Shown here piece after piece: positions 35,401 through 50,400 of a stretch of 64,000 bases of DNA. Each line of letters begins with the position of its first letter. Position 1 is the stretch's first letter. Where the stretch lies: positions 19,974,701-20,038,700 of the forward strand of contig OY540816.1 of NCBI GenBank assembly GCA_961205875.1, in the 5' to 3' direction. The position numbers and the translations under genes were made by a program. The DNA is from Sialis fuliginosa. Taxonomy: Eukaryota; Arthropoda; Insecta; Megaloptera; Sialidae. Below the pieces are notes generated by a model. The model ran no database searches. It had not been told where the DNA came from and was given only the letters and a program-made list of their open reading frames with translations.

Positions 35401-38400
35401 CTCTATTTAATTTTCTATAATTTCTCTTTTGAACAAGCGAATGGAGAAACGTTCACCAAAACAAAAAAATAGGTACATTTTCCCATTGTCCACTCACATG
35501 GTTTTAAAAGAACACTTCGTCTAATAGTCAATTAAAGCCAATTAATAGAACACCGAATGCAGTTTTAAACACTACTCATTACATGTGATATGTCGGAAAG
35601 AGATGGGTGCAGGTAAATCACATACTTATCGCTATTTCCGTCTCTTACTTTGCGAATTGTAAGACATGTTATTAAAGTTAATAGAATTTTCACTTGAATT
35701 ATTTCAATGAATGATTTTAATTTGACCGCTCGAAATTCATACGAGGCTTGTACTTATCGAATAAGCTTTTAAAATTGATGTTGACTTGTAGATTATTATC
35801 AGATATTGGAACAATTATAGTAACTATATATGTTCACAAACCAAAGTGACTAACTGAAATTTATATATCGTTTTCTAATATCGACACTTGAATAATACTT
35901 GATTAGTAAAATATTGGGGGGGGGGGGGGGCACAACGTTAATTGACGCTTAGTTTCGAATATAAAAAGAAATTAACTGTCGGCAAATTATTTAAAATTGT
36001 TGCAATTTCATAAGGAACGTTTAGATAAAATTAATTATATTTAAGATAAATACCTTTGTAGTCTTATTCTCGTCGTTATCTATATATTTCAAGTTATTTC
36101 CTAAACCAAAAGACCAAATTGGATGCTGTAAAGGGCAAATCATGTCTACATTAAGTACTAATGGCGATAAAATCATTTATTTCGATAAGGATTAATGTTT
36201 TGCAGGTCATAAGTCCACGTAAACAGAACCCAAATATTTTTAATTTTCTTTGCAACATAAAAACAGTCACTGTGGCATATGGTGTAGATCTTTTTAATCT
36301 TATCGTCACTGCTTAGTTGTTATGTTACCTAACGTAACAAAATATAGCCTATAGCCTGACCAGAGAATTAAAAAAAACACGTAAATCGGATAAGTGGTTC
36401 TCGAGTGATAAGCGCACAAACGGACAGACAGAAAGACGTTCAGCTTTAGCGATCCTACAGACCAAACGTTTTTAAAAAATATAGCTTGCACCATTAACTT
36501 TAAGACTATCAAATACCCTAAGACCGTCGAGACCTCCTTCCCCTATTATGAACAAATTAAAATTGATAAATCAACAAATAAGTTGATTAGTTAGTATCTC
36601 AGCTAATACCTTATTAAAGGTTTTCTGGGTTGCCGAATAAGTATTTGTTAGTTAAAGATAAAAAAAAAGTTTACTCAAAAATTACACTGATTTGAACCAA
36701 AAAAGTGACTTATACTCCATTGTGCGTCGCCCCATCTGGCCTGGCGCCCCGGGCGGTCGCTCTGGTTCCCCCCCTAAAGCCGGTACTGCGCACGGGATTG
36801 TTCGTTCTATCCAAATAGACGCTGTTTACACTCAGAAGCCAAGATCCATATCAAAATCACCTCGGAAGCCTCAAAGCCAATACAAATATATTTATGAAAG
36901 GATAAAATAGAAACCTAATTAAATTACTATTTATTTCTAATCTATCTATAATATCTATTATTATATTTTTAATCTATTGTTTCTATTAACACTTTTACTG
37001 CCACGTTTAACCATTTAAAGCGTTTCCGTGTGAACATATTAATTAGCATTGTGTTAAGATAATACATATAAGTTGTATTGTTAACATTTTGACTACCGCC
37101 CAACATAAAATATAACTATCTGAAATGGTTCTTTGTTGAATATATAATTAATATAACATATGATGCCTATCTAAAAAGTGCATTAAAATTTGCATTGTTC
37201 GTGGTTAATACTTTGACTGCCATTTAATTATTTCTAAATGTTTTTGTGGGAAACTTGTAATTAATTAGTGCTTTTTAAAATTGCGTAAATTTCCTTTAAT
37301 TAAAAATTCAATATTTCTGTAACAGGTGGTATTTAATAAAATATACCTACGTACTTTTATTAATATTTGATGAATTTTATACACAAGAAGTAAAATATGG
37401 TTTAATATATTAGAAAAACCAATAATTGATGTCAAAATAAGATAAACACAAATATGTTATGATTAAAATATTTCATTGAAAATCTACAATTCTTGTTAAA
37501 TTTATTAGCAAATATTACAAGCTAATGCTATATTTATCTACAAGAATATGAGACTATTTTTGAAACTATAAACTTAAAGCATGAACATAGATCTGAAATA
37601 AACGGCTCGAGCTTTTATATAAATTATACCAACCTATAAAAAATAAATTAAGTTATATTTTTAATGTGACATTAAATGAGTATGATGAAAAATATGGGTT
37701 TTCCTTAGTTGAAGAAAATTGTAATAAATTAGGTTTTAAGTAAAAATATTTATATATTTTTTATATATTTGGTATCATTGGAAATAAATATTTTTTTCTT
37801 TACTATAGTGCAGGTGAGACGAAACGAGACTAGCTTAGATTCAGACGAGACGAGAACGAGACGATATAAACTTTATTTATAACTAGCAGGGGTAGGTCAT
37901 AAGTCTACGTAAACAGAACCCAAATATTTTAAATTTTCTTTGTAACATAAAAGCAGTCAGTGTGGCTTAAATATAAAAGTTAGACGTATGGCGTCGCTGA
38001 CTTTATTGTAGATCTTTTGATTCTACACAATTCTTTAATACATTATTTTGTTCAATATTGAACGGTTTAGACAGCGTATTGTAAAATAACGCGCCGACGG
38101 CAAAATTTTTTCCGACTTGATTTACTATTTTCGTCACTGCTTAGTTGTTATGTTACCTAACGTAATAAAATATAGCCTATAACCTGGCCAGAGAATGTAC
38201 CTATGAATTAAAAAATAAACCACGTAAATCTGATAAGCGCACTAACGGACAGACAGACAGACAGAGAGACGTTGAGCTTTATATATATATTAAGGATTAT
38301 TAACAACTAGCTGTTACCGCGTATTTTTTTATCTAGTCAATTTTTCGGAATGCCAAGTAGCTCAGGATATAACCTATCTCCCTGCAAAATTTCATCAAGA

Positions 38401-41400
38401 TCGGATCAGCAGTTTAGCCGTGAATAGGTAAAAAAACATACAGAGTTACTTTCGCATTTGTAATATTATTAATATGGATAATTAACCAAGTGTCCAATTT
38501 CCCCCCCCCCCCCCCTCGTCTCTACGGGCGCCAATGATCGTCAGGGGTATTAGTTATGCAAAATTTAATTAATTAATATTTGATTCGACTTACGGAAGTC
38601 TGACTGTATAACAAATTAGCATACGTGCAGTTAGACAAAAGAACATTATTTTTATGTAATATAAATCTGGTTTAATATTAATATTAGGCGGAAAACATCT
38701 GCTGTTTTTCATTAACAAAGGCGTCAAATCTAGAAAAAAATACTTTAAATTATCGCATTTTTTTTTATTAAATACTACATAACAGAAATAATTAGTGTAT
38801 ATATGTAAATTGTATACAATTCCTTGGTTTTTATCAAATAATGTAACATTTAAATTTCTAATTCAAATTACTTTGTTTAAATATGTTTAAAAAATTCAAT
38901 GTCGTAATTATTATGTAAAGAATAAGTGAAAACGTATTTTATTTATTACTATTATGTGCATGCTTGTTCAGTTTGTTCTAAATACATGAAATTGCATGAA
39001 AATAATGCATATAATTAAAATAATTGTTTCGGTATTATAAATTCGCGTATTGGTGTCCCGTACAGTATAATTTTTAAATTTATTCGATTAATTTAACTTT
39101 ACCAAATATAAGAACTACTAGTAATGTTTAATAGTTCGTCTATTAAAAAACAGACAGCACCAAATGTTATATAATATTTTTATAACAATTATGAATTATT
39201 AAATTCGAATTTTTAAAATAAATTAAGGTAAATCTTTGTAAGGGATTATTTTACAACAAATGTTGTAGACCCATATTATAGGAAATTTAATGCTCTACAA
39301 AAAATATTCTATAAAATTTTCACGTAACATGTGTCGTTCTTGAGATATCTTGAAAAAATAAATATTTTGGGATGTCACCCCTCCCCCTTACACACGATTT
39401 TGAAATGGGACCGTCCTCAAGCCAGACCCAACCATCCGACCAAGTTTCAACAATATCGGTTCAGTGGTTCATGAGTTATGCGTGTGACAAGGATTCAGAA
39501 GACGGACGGACAGACAGACACGGAACGAAAAGTGTTTGTCTTGACGTGAAACGGAAAGATCAATTTACAATTTTGAAATCGGAGAACTTTTTTTTGTCTC
39601 AATCTGAAACGATCACAAAGCTTCTCGTATCTTCGATATTGCGAGGAAGCAAAATGCATTAGTTAAATAAGAAAATAAAGATTGATGCGTTAATTCATAC
39701 TAGTACTGTCTCGTTTACGCGAACGAGACGAGACCAGATCAATTTAAATTTTCACGAGATGAGAGAAATTCTCAGCTTTTATAAAATCTTGTAATTTTCT
39801 TTAATGTTCCCTTGTTTTCCCTACACAGTTGTCACCACTGTACTATATTCAGATCAATTTAAATTTTCACGAGACAAGAGAAATTCTCAGCTTTTATAAA
39901 ATCTTGTAATTTTCTTTAATGTTCCCTCGATTTCCCTACACAGTCGACACCACTGTACTATTTCCAGATCAATTTAAATTTTCACAAGACGAGAGAAATT
40001 CTCAGCTTTTATAAAATCTTGTAATTTTCTTTAATGTTCCCTCGATTTCCTTACACAGTCGACACCACTGTACTATATCCAGATCAATTTAAATTTTCAC
40101 GAGACTTGAGAAATTCTCACCTTTTTTAAAATCTTGTCATTTTCTTTAATGTACCCTCAATTTCCCTACACAGTCGACACTACTGTACTATATCCAGATC
40201 AATTAAAATTTTCACGAGACGAGAGAAATTCTCAGTTTTTATAAAATCTTGGAATTTTCTTTAATATACCCTCGATTTCCCTACACAGTCAACACCACTG
40301 TACTATATCCAGATCAATTTAAATTTTCACGAGACGAGAGAAATTCTCAGCTTTTATAAAATCTTGTAATTTTCTTTAATATACCCTCGATTTCCCTACA
40401 CAGTTGACACCACTGTACTATAAATTTAAATTTTCACAAGTCGAGAGAAATAAATAATTCTCAGTTTTTATAAAATCTTGTAATTTTCTTTAATGTTCCC
40501 TCGTTTTCCCTACACAGTTGTCACCACTGTACTATATCCAGATCAATTTAAATTTTCACGAGACTTGAAAAATTCTCAGCTTTTATAAAATCTTGTAATT
40601 TTCTTTAATATACCCTCGATTTCCCTACACAGTCGACACCACTGTACTATATCCAGATCAATTTAAATTTTCACGAGACGAGAGAAATTCTCAGCTTTTA
40701 TAAAATCTTGTAATTTTCGGTTTAATGTTCCCTCGATTTCCCTACACAGTCGACACCACTGTACTATATCCAGATCAATTTAAATTTTCACGAGACGAGA
40801 GAAATTCTCAGCTTTTATAAAATCTTGTAATTTTCGTTTTAATGTTCCCTCGATTTCCCTACACAGTCGACACCACTGTACTATATCCAGATCAATTTAA
40901 ATTTTCACAAGACGAGAGAAATTCACAGCTTTTATAAAATCTTGTAATTTTCGTTTTAATGTTCCCTCGATTTCCCCACACAGTCGACACCACTGTACTA
41001 TTTCCAGATCAATTTAAATTTTCACAAGACGAGAGAAATTCTCAGCTTTTATAAAATCTTGTAATTTTCTTTAATGTACCCTCGATTTCCCTACACAGTC
41101 GACACCACTGTACTATATCCAGATCAATTTAACTTTTCACAAGACGAGAGAAATTCTCAGCTTTTATAAAATCTTGTAATTTTCTTTAATGTTCCCTCGA
41201 TTTCCTTACACAGTTGTCACCACTGTACTATATCCAGATCAATTTAAATTTTCACGAGACAAGAGAAATTCTCAGCTTTTATAAAATCTTGTAATTTTCT
41301 TTAATGTTCCCTCGATTTCCTTACACAGTCGACACCACTGTACTATATCCTGCATCCTGCAACAGCTTCGTACAAAGCGGCAGTAACCGATGCTGGTAAG

Positions 41401-44400
41401 TAACCAAGGACATAAACAATAACTGGTCAGTCAGCAGCAGTTGGCCATGACCCCTCGCGAAACCAGTATACTGAAGAAGACGAAGTCATTAAATGACGTT
41501 CATCCTTAAAAACTGAACGCGCAAATCGGGTAAAGTGTAACAATTGATAGCAGGTGTAACTCGATACCGGATAGGGCCGATTCTGCTCAAGGTTACGTGA
41601 CGTCACAGCTATGGCGGATACGCATTCGATCAGCTGGTATTCGTAACCTAAAATTATTGTAATTTTATGTTTTTGTTGGTTTGCTGTAGCATTTTGATAA
41701 TTTATATTATATTTGTTGATTCATTATAGCAATTTGGGATATGTTGCATATTGTTGTTGAAGAACAAAGAACATTTAGTACAATTATATCCGGTATTATA
41801 AAGGAACTAGCAAATTCGCACTTTCAACTGAGATATCAAACTTATATGACAGTTCTTTTGGAGTTTGTTGAAGACTTTGACAAGTTTCGCGCACGCGTTG
41901 TAGGTAAATACCAACAGTATTAAAACAGTGGTGATATTATGAAAATTATTTTGTACGGTGAAAGATGCCAACTGTGTTACAATTAGTTGAAGTGTCACTG
42001 CTCTAAATACTATAGCTAATCCATAGATACTAGTACAGAATTAATACCCCATTTGAAAGTGCTTGCTAGCTAGCAGATTTTGCTAGCTCCTTTATAATAC
42101 CGGACATTAGATTAGGAAAGTTTTTGGATGCATATCAAGCCATCTTGTTCATTATACGAAATTTTTTCTTAAAAAGTTTTTCATTGGTTTTGCATACAAA
42201 TATTTCAAAAACTATTAAATATTATTTTTATATACTTTTCAGGTTTTTTTGAATTCTGTTTTATTTTTATTTAAATTTCACCGAATAGGTGCATATCTGT
42301 AGAATTTATATCCAGAAAAACATAAAAAAATATATACAACAAAATTGAAAATCCCCTCCTTTTTTTAATTCAGTGGTCAGATATTGAAAAAAACTATATG
42401 AGAGTTAAATTGGGAGTATACTCTTTAAAAAATGTCGGGATGCACAGTCGAGGGAATGACGTGAATACGTAGCAGTGAGGTTAAACAAAACTCAGACCAG
42501 TATTGTATTTCTTATGATTTGTACTAACATAAAAACATATATTTTCCATAAACGTCGATTGAAAATTTTTAAAGGCAATATAAAACTTTTATTATTAATT
42601 TGTTTTTAAATTCCAAGCAATTTATACCATGCCACTGACTTTACGGAGCACGTTTTACGGAGCACACTGGCTTCAATGTTCGGTAGCGTGTTACGGGTCT
42701 TATATCTTTCCTTGTCTAAACCTAGAACTCCGAATACCTACATGGAATTATCTCCACGGCCAGATCAAATCTTGTAAAATTTAAATGATTATTATTAAAA
42801 CAGTATGTTCTTATCAAACTCCGTTAATTTTAATTTAAAATTCAATGCACCTTTACAAACAACCGTTTAAGCACAATGAAAAAATGTTTATGATCTTTTT
42901 AGATACAAACACCGTCACCCCCTTGCCCTGCTTTTCACATCGGTATCGTTATTTTCATGGGAAAGTGCTTCCAGATTTTCACACCTTTGTATACAGAAAG
43001 TATTTAGTTTGACAGATGTAGGTATAACAAGGTACCAGTGTCGACAATTATAAAGGTTCTTAATTATTATAATATATTATGTTGTTTTTTTTTGTTGGGC
43101 ACGCGATGTACTTAAAATAAGTTATTTGTTGAGGCACGTGGTTAAGTAAGTTTTAAATTAGTGGTTTAAATAAGTGATGTTGTTTTTTATGTAATTGGTT
43201 TTAGTTTTAGTTTAAAAACTAGCAAATATTAATTGTCTATTTTTAATCGACTTCAAAAAAGGAGGTTTTCAATTTTTCTAAATTCAATCGATATATGTTT
43301 GGGCATAACTCCGACAAATATGCACCAATTTGAGCGGTTTTTTTTATTTTGAAAGAGTATACTGCCTAGGTGGTCCCATATAAATTTTATCAGAACTGAT
43401 CATGTACTTCTTAGATAGAAAAAAAAATTAACATTGAAAAGTATATAATAATTAAATTTAACGGTTTTTGAAGTAGGTGCAAGCCAATAAAAAAAATTAT
43501 GAAAAAAAATAAAACCGACTTCAAAAACTGTTAAATTTAATTTATTGTATACTTTTTAGTGTTTTTAGGGGTTTCATAAAAACCCAGACCGATCCAACTT
43601 TATGTTTTTTTACATGCGCCTTATTACACCCTGTGCCTTATTTGCCGCAGGTACCTTATATGTTTATTTCTTCCTATATAAACACGAAAACGACTGAACC
43701 GATTTTTATGTATATTTTACTTCGTCAAGGCGGATGTGTCATCCACGGACATTCTTCGATTTCGAAATAACACGAGCGAAGCCTCGGGGAAAAGCTAGAA
43801 AATTACACATATAAAGGGACCGACATTACATAAAGACCGCTTACATTTTGAAAATATCTTACGTATAGAATATAATGAAAAATCAATAATTTATCGGGCA
43901 CCCCGTATCGATTTCTAAATCGTGCGGTTAATTATTTGTGAGCGTATCGGCGGCACGATTGAAAGGGCCGCTCCTTAGCCACATGTAACAGAAGGGTGTG
44001 TGGCGGCGACACTATTATTATTATTTTTATTAAAATGTCACTGCTATCAGCATGCAGTTATATTCGTAGCGTATAGCGCCTTTCACTTATTGTTAGTGCC
44101 GCCGTTTTTATTTTCACAAAACAGGTCAATAATATATTGTTATATGTACCTACACGTATGCCGTTACCGTGACAACGGCAACACTCGCGTCTGACGTCAG
44201 AAGATATGGATTGTTTTTTGTTTTATTAATAAAATAACAAATTGAACTATTGAACTAACAAAACATGTCTTCCCAAAAAATATTGTAACATACTGATTTT
44301 TAGAAGAGCCCTGAAGATGTCCACTGCAATGTGTGACGAAACGTTGGCCGATAACACGACCAAACCGACGCGGCTTACACCCAGAAGCCAAGATCCATAC

Positions 44401-47400
44401 TGACTTTGTTCAAATTTCGTTAAAACTAGGCAATTGTCACGTTCACGACTGACCAAAAACAGTGAACAACGAGGTTTAGTTGGTTGATTCATGGAATTTC
44501 TGGTGGAATGTATCAGAAATTAAAAGAATGTCATTTTTTAAGCGTGTAAGGAAGTGAGAAAGAAGTAATCAGAAAGAGATAGAAGCTAGTGTTCTGGTAG
44601 AAACGCTCAACATGAAATGAACATAAAAGTTATTTGGTTAGCCTGGTCACTAGTTTCTATCTCTTTCTAGTTGCTTCTTTCTCACTTCCAAAAATGGCAT
44701 TCTTTTAATTTCTGGTACATTTCACCAGAAATTCCATGAATCAACCAATCAAAGCTCGTTGTTCCGTTTTCTGGATGAATTTTACTCTTGAAGGACCTCA
44801 AATAATATTTGTACGTGCGGCCTGTTTTATGGACTATCATAACAGAAATCTGTATTACCTAACTTTCTTCTTCTTCACGAGTAAATTTTACGCAAACCAT
44901 ATACACCTTACTATATAGATGACGCGAACGAAGTTGCAGGAAACAGTTAGTTTTTTATATGTTGTCATTCTGGACAAATATCTTGCTGAACACAACTTCC
45001 AGATAAACTAGATTTCGCGCTACAAGCCCTGGAAAGATTAGATTTATTATGTAATAATATAGGCTTTTCAAATGTTCTATTCTAATAAACAGGAATTATT
45101 TTAAGGAAATTTCAGGGCTGCACAATTCGCGTCAAAAAAATCTTAGATGTAATTAAATGACCTTTTTTTGTACTGCACAAAATATCTTTTAGAAGTGCAC
45201 ATTTCAATTTCAGAGATTATTGTTAATCCTAAGCTTAATCATGGTTAGTAAACGGACGATTTACTAAACGTAAAGAAAACCCAAAGTTAGTAAGACCAAA
45301 CTTATTTCTATACACATAGAATTGCAAATTAGTGTTAATTATGTATGTATTTTGTATGTTTATTTATATATAACACAATAGATTTTTTTCTTCAAATTAA
45401 GATTGTAATTTTAGTAAAACTTAAAAAAAATTAAACATCTGTCCGTCCGGATGTGCCTCAATTTGATTTAATTGTATCCGGATAAACTAGGATTCACCTA
45501 CAAAAAAACAACAAGGACACTCTATTTTAATACATGCAGCTGTATAATATTTAAAATTTAAAACAATCTAAAAAGTGTTATTTTCTGTAATTTGTCAATC
45601 AAGAACGTTTTGATGTGAATAATGTTTTTTTGGTAGCAAAATTCGAATTAAACTAAAATATACAGAACAAATATTTGCATGCATCTGAAATAACATTGAT
45701 TTCCATATATACCGTAGTTACATTCTACTATTTATATTTAACTAGGTTAATCGTCGTATTCATTATAGGTACATTTGCCAACAAATAAAGTGCATTTTTT
45801 TTTTCAAAAACCTTGATTTCAAAGAAAAAGCATAACCATTAATAAATTTTATTATTTATTATCGATATGTATTTTATCATTATAAACAATAGGTATACAT
45901 TTTTATTCGGTTGTTTTTGATATCAATTAACGTATATCATGGGCGCCGGCAGAATTTCTTCCAGGGGGATGCATCTAGATATATATAATTAAATTATATC
46001 TATATAAAATAATAAAAAAATTAAAAAAATTAAAAATAATAATTTTATAATAAGAAACTTGTATTCCATGTAGCATGATAAAAAAAAGGTCTTCAGTTTT
46101 TATTTTACCTTATCTAAATTTATAAAATTACAGAGTGAACTTTTCGCGATCAAAAAAAAAAAAAGTCCTCACTTTTATATTCTGACCTGAATTTTAGATT
46201 AAAAATTGTATTTCTTAATTTCAGTTTTTTCTTTTTTGCCAGGGGGTGCAAATGCACCTCCTTGCACCCCCCTCCCGGCGCCCATGACGTATATGTACAA
46301 TAACAAATATACTTATTCACGCTTTCAATTCTTGGAAACAGTACAATAGAAGTATAATAAATTTACTGATATCAAATTGTTTTTTTTTTACCTGAGAAAA
46401 TAAAAAAGCTAATCACCGTAAACATTGTTATTTCTATAAAAAGATAAGATAAAAATATCGATACAAAAATTAATTGTAAGATGATTTTTTTTATAATCGT
46501 AATAAATATATTATATCAAATTAGATCATTATCAACTATCACTAAACAGGGTGAGTAAAAACTATGGAGTATTGCTTTTATTTTTTTAAATATTCGTTAT
46601 TTAAAAAAAATGCTTTAATAAATGTTTTATAATAGAAAATAATTACTCTAGCAATATTCCATAGTTTTTAATCACCTATACCTTTATATGTATTAAAAAT
46701 TATGTTATGTTCAATGATCTCAAAAACCACTAAACCGATTTTGATGAGACTTGCATCCGGGAAAAATAACAAGTAAAGTATAATCAGCAGGCCCTGAACA
46801 ACTCGTTTTATTGAAATGTTATACAGATAAATAGGAACTCTTCTTTACATGCATTAATTTAAATACAAATGTCAACAATCGATTAATAAATAATAAAAAT
46901 CTTCTTTATCGGCATCAATATCAAATAACACAAACAATCAACAATTGCGAAATTCAAATCGACCGTTACAAAATCTGCCATATCGATAACACCACAACAA
47001 CGGTATTTGTCTCGCTGATGCAGTAACCTTCCTTACCGACATTGCAATATTATTCCACGTGTGTTTATGACACTTATACATATACGCATATAATATGTGC
47101 TCGGACCGCTAATAGACAACTTATATGTACCTACGATAAATACTTGTAGCGCAGTTCATTGACTTTTGTCGAGAAAAACCGCGCCCGTTTTATAAACATT
47201 GGTGGACATTTTACGTCATATATGCGTTGTTGTATTATTGTTGTTACAATTATCAGTTAGTACCACTATAATAGAAACGGTGGTGTAGATCAGTAGTTCT
47301 TTAACTCTCAAATTCGCGAGACGTTATCTATATTTTCTACTTTAAAACTTTAATGTCCGGTATTATAAAGAATTCGCTTGAGTGCAAATGCAAATTAGCT

Positions 47401-50400
47401 TCCAGCTAACGCTATCTGCTAGGTGTCAAATTGTTATGAAATTGCTCGATATTTTAAATGTAAATGCTATGTATTTTATGAGGTACACTTGGCAACTCTT
47501 ATTTTAAGTCACTGATTGTACTTATCGCGCATGTGCCAAGGTTATGATATGTACGATTTCATTCGCTACATCTGTGAGTGTGTTGTCATTTATATTTAAT
47601 ACCTAGCAGATAGCGTTAGCTGGAAGCTAATTCGCATAAAATTTTATTAATATTAAAAATTATTTCATTGTCAAAAAAAAAATAACCCTTCTTAAATTTA
47701 AGTTAGAAATTCTAATCGCTGAACCGATCTTGATGAAATTTTGTAGAGAGATAGCTTTCAAAATTAGCGTATGAGTTTTAATTTGTTTTTTTAGTTTTAA
47801 CTTGTTTTTAAAAAGGGAAGAAGCACGCGAAGGTCTTTAAGTGCGTGATGCTCTTAAAGATAATAGTGTAAGCTACATTAAAAAAAAAACTGGAGTCTCT
47901 TCGATCGCGCCAAGCTGAGATATTAACTATTCAATTTACTTCTTTGTTAGCGTATGAGTTTTAATTTGTTTTTTTAGTTTTAACTTGTTTTTAAAAAGGG
48001 AAGGAGCACGCGAAGGTCTTTAAGTGCGTGATGCTCTTAAAGATAATAGTGTAAGCTACATTTTAAAAAAAAAACTGGAGTCTCCTCGATTGCGCCAAGC
48101 TGAGATATTAACTATTCAATTTACTTCTTTGTTAGCGTATGAGTTTTAATTTGTTTTTTTAGTTTTAACTTGTTTTTAAAAAGGGAAGGAGCACGCGAAG
48201 GTCTTTAAGTGCGTGATGCTCTTAAAGATAATAGTGAAAGCTACATTTTAAAAAAAAACTGGAGTCTCTTCGATCGCGCCAAGCTGAGATATTAACTATT
48301 CAATTTACTTCTTTGTTAGCGTATGCGTTTTAATTTGTTTTTTTAGTTTTAACTTGTTTTTAAAAAGGAAAGGAGCACGCGAAGGTCTTTAAGTGCGTGA
48401 TGCTCTTAAAGATAATAGTTCAAGCTACATTTTAAAAAAAAACTGGAGTCTCTTCGATCGCGCCAAGCTGAGATATTAACTATTCAATTTACTTCTTTGT
48501 TAGCGTATGAGTTTTAATTTGTTTTTTTAGTTTTAATTTGTTTTTAAAAAGGGAAGGAGCACGCGAAGGTCTTTAAGTGCGTGATGCTCTTAAAGATAAT
48601 AGTGTAAGCTACATTTAAAAAAAAAACTGGAGTCTCTTCGATCGCGCCAAGCTGAGATATTAACTATTCAATTTACTTCTTTGTTAGCGTATGAGTTTTA
48701 ATTTGTTTTTTTAGTTTTAACTTGTTTTTAAAAAGGGAAGTAGCACGCGAAGGTCTTTAAGTGCGTGATGCTCTTAAAGATAATAGTGAAAGCTACATTT
48801 TAAAAAAAAACTGGAGTCTCTTCGATCGCGCCAAGCTGAGATATTAACTATTCAATTTACTTCTTTGTTAGCGTATGCGTTTTAATTTGTTTTTTTAGTT
48901 TTAACTTGTTTTTAAAAAGGGAAGGAGCACGCGAAGGTCTTTAAGTGCGTGATGCTCTTAAAGATAATAGTTCAAGCTACATTTTAAAAAAAAACTGGAG
49001 TCTCTTCGATCGCGCCAAGCTGAGATATTAACTATTCAATTTACTTCTTTGTTAGCGTATGAGTTTTAATTTGTTTTTTTAGTTTTAATTTGTTTTTAAA
49101 AAGGGAAGGAGCACGCGAAGGTCTTTAAGTGCGTGATGCTCTTAAAGATAATAGTTCAAGCTACATTTTAAAAAAAAACTGGAGTCTCTTCGATCGCGCC
49201 AAGCTGAGATATTAACTATTCAATTTACTTCTTTGTTAGCGTATGAGTTTTAATTTGTTTTTTTAGTTTTAACTTGTTTTTAATAAAGGAAGGAGCACGC
49301 GAAGGTCTTTAAGTGCGTGATGCTCTTAAAGATAATAGTGTAAGCTACATTTAAAAAAAAAAACTGGAGTCTCTTCGATCGCGCCAAGCTGAGATATTAA
49401 CTATTCAATTTACTTCTTTGTTAGCGTATGAGTTTTAATTTGTTTTTTTAGTTTTAACTTGTTTTTAAAAAGGGAAGTAGCACGCGAAGGTCTTTAAGTG
49501 CGTGATGCTCTTAAAGATAATAGTGTAAGCTACATTTTAAAAAAAAACTGGAGTCTCTTCGATCGCGCCAAGCTGAGATATTAACTATTCAATTTACTTC
49601 TTTGTTAGCGTATGAGTTTTAATTTGTTTTTTTAGTTTTAACTTGTTTTTAATAAAAGAAGGAGCACGCGAAGGTCTTTAAGTGCGTGATGTTCTTAAAG
49701 ATAATAGTGTAAGCTACATTTTAAAAAAAAACTGGAGTCTCCTCGATTGCGCCAAGCTGAGATATTAACTATTCAATTTACTTCTTTGTTAGCGTATGAG
49801 TTTTAATTTGTTTTTTTTAGTTTTAACTTGTTTTTAAAAAGGGAAGGAGCACGCGAAGGTCTTTAAGTGCGTGATGCTCTTAAAGATAATAGTGTAAGCT
49901 ACATTTTAAAAAAAAACTGGAGTCTCTTCGATCGCGCCAAGCTGAGATATTAACTATTCAATTTACTTCTTTGTTAGCGTATGAGTTTTAATTTGTTTTT
50001 TTAGTTTTAACTTGTTTTTAAAAAGGGAAGGAGCACGCGAAGGTCTTTAAGTGCGTGATACTCTTAAAGATAATAGTGTAAGCTACATTTTAAAAAAAAA
50101 CTGGAGTCTCTTCGATCGCGCCAAGCTGAGATATTAACTATTCAATTTACTTCTTTGTTAGCGTATGCGTTTTAATTTGTTTTTTTAGTTTTAACTTGTT
50201 TTTAAAAAGGAAAGGAGCACGCGAAGGTCTTTAAGTGCGTGATGCTCTTAAAGATAATAGTGTAAGCTACATTTTAAAAAAAAACTGGAGTCTCTTCGAT
50301 CGCGCCAAGTTGAGATATTAACTATTCAATTTACTTCTTTGTTAGCGTATGAGTTTTAATTTGTTTTTTTAGTTTTAACTTGTTTTTAAAAAGGGAAGGA

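Noticed and set aside
36692-36910. 72-codon frame with a proline/glycine-rich segment
   Set aside because: It overlaps the dispersed ACTCAGAAGCCAAGATCC repeat and has no family resemblance.
44000-44194. Leucine-rich 64-codon frame with a signal-peptide-like start
   Set aside because: Low-complexity ATT-rich stretch in the FER intron, with no splice context or recognisable family.
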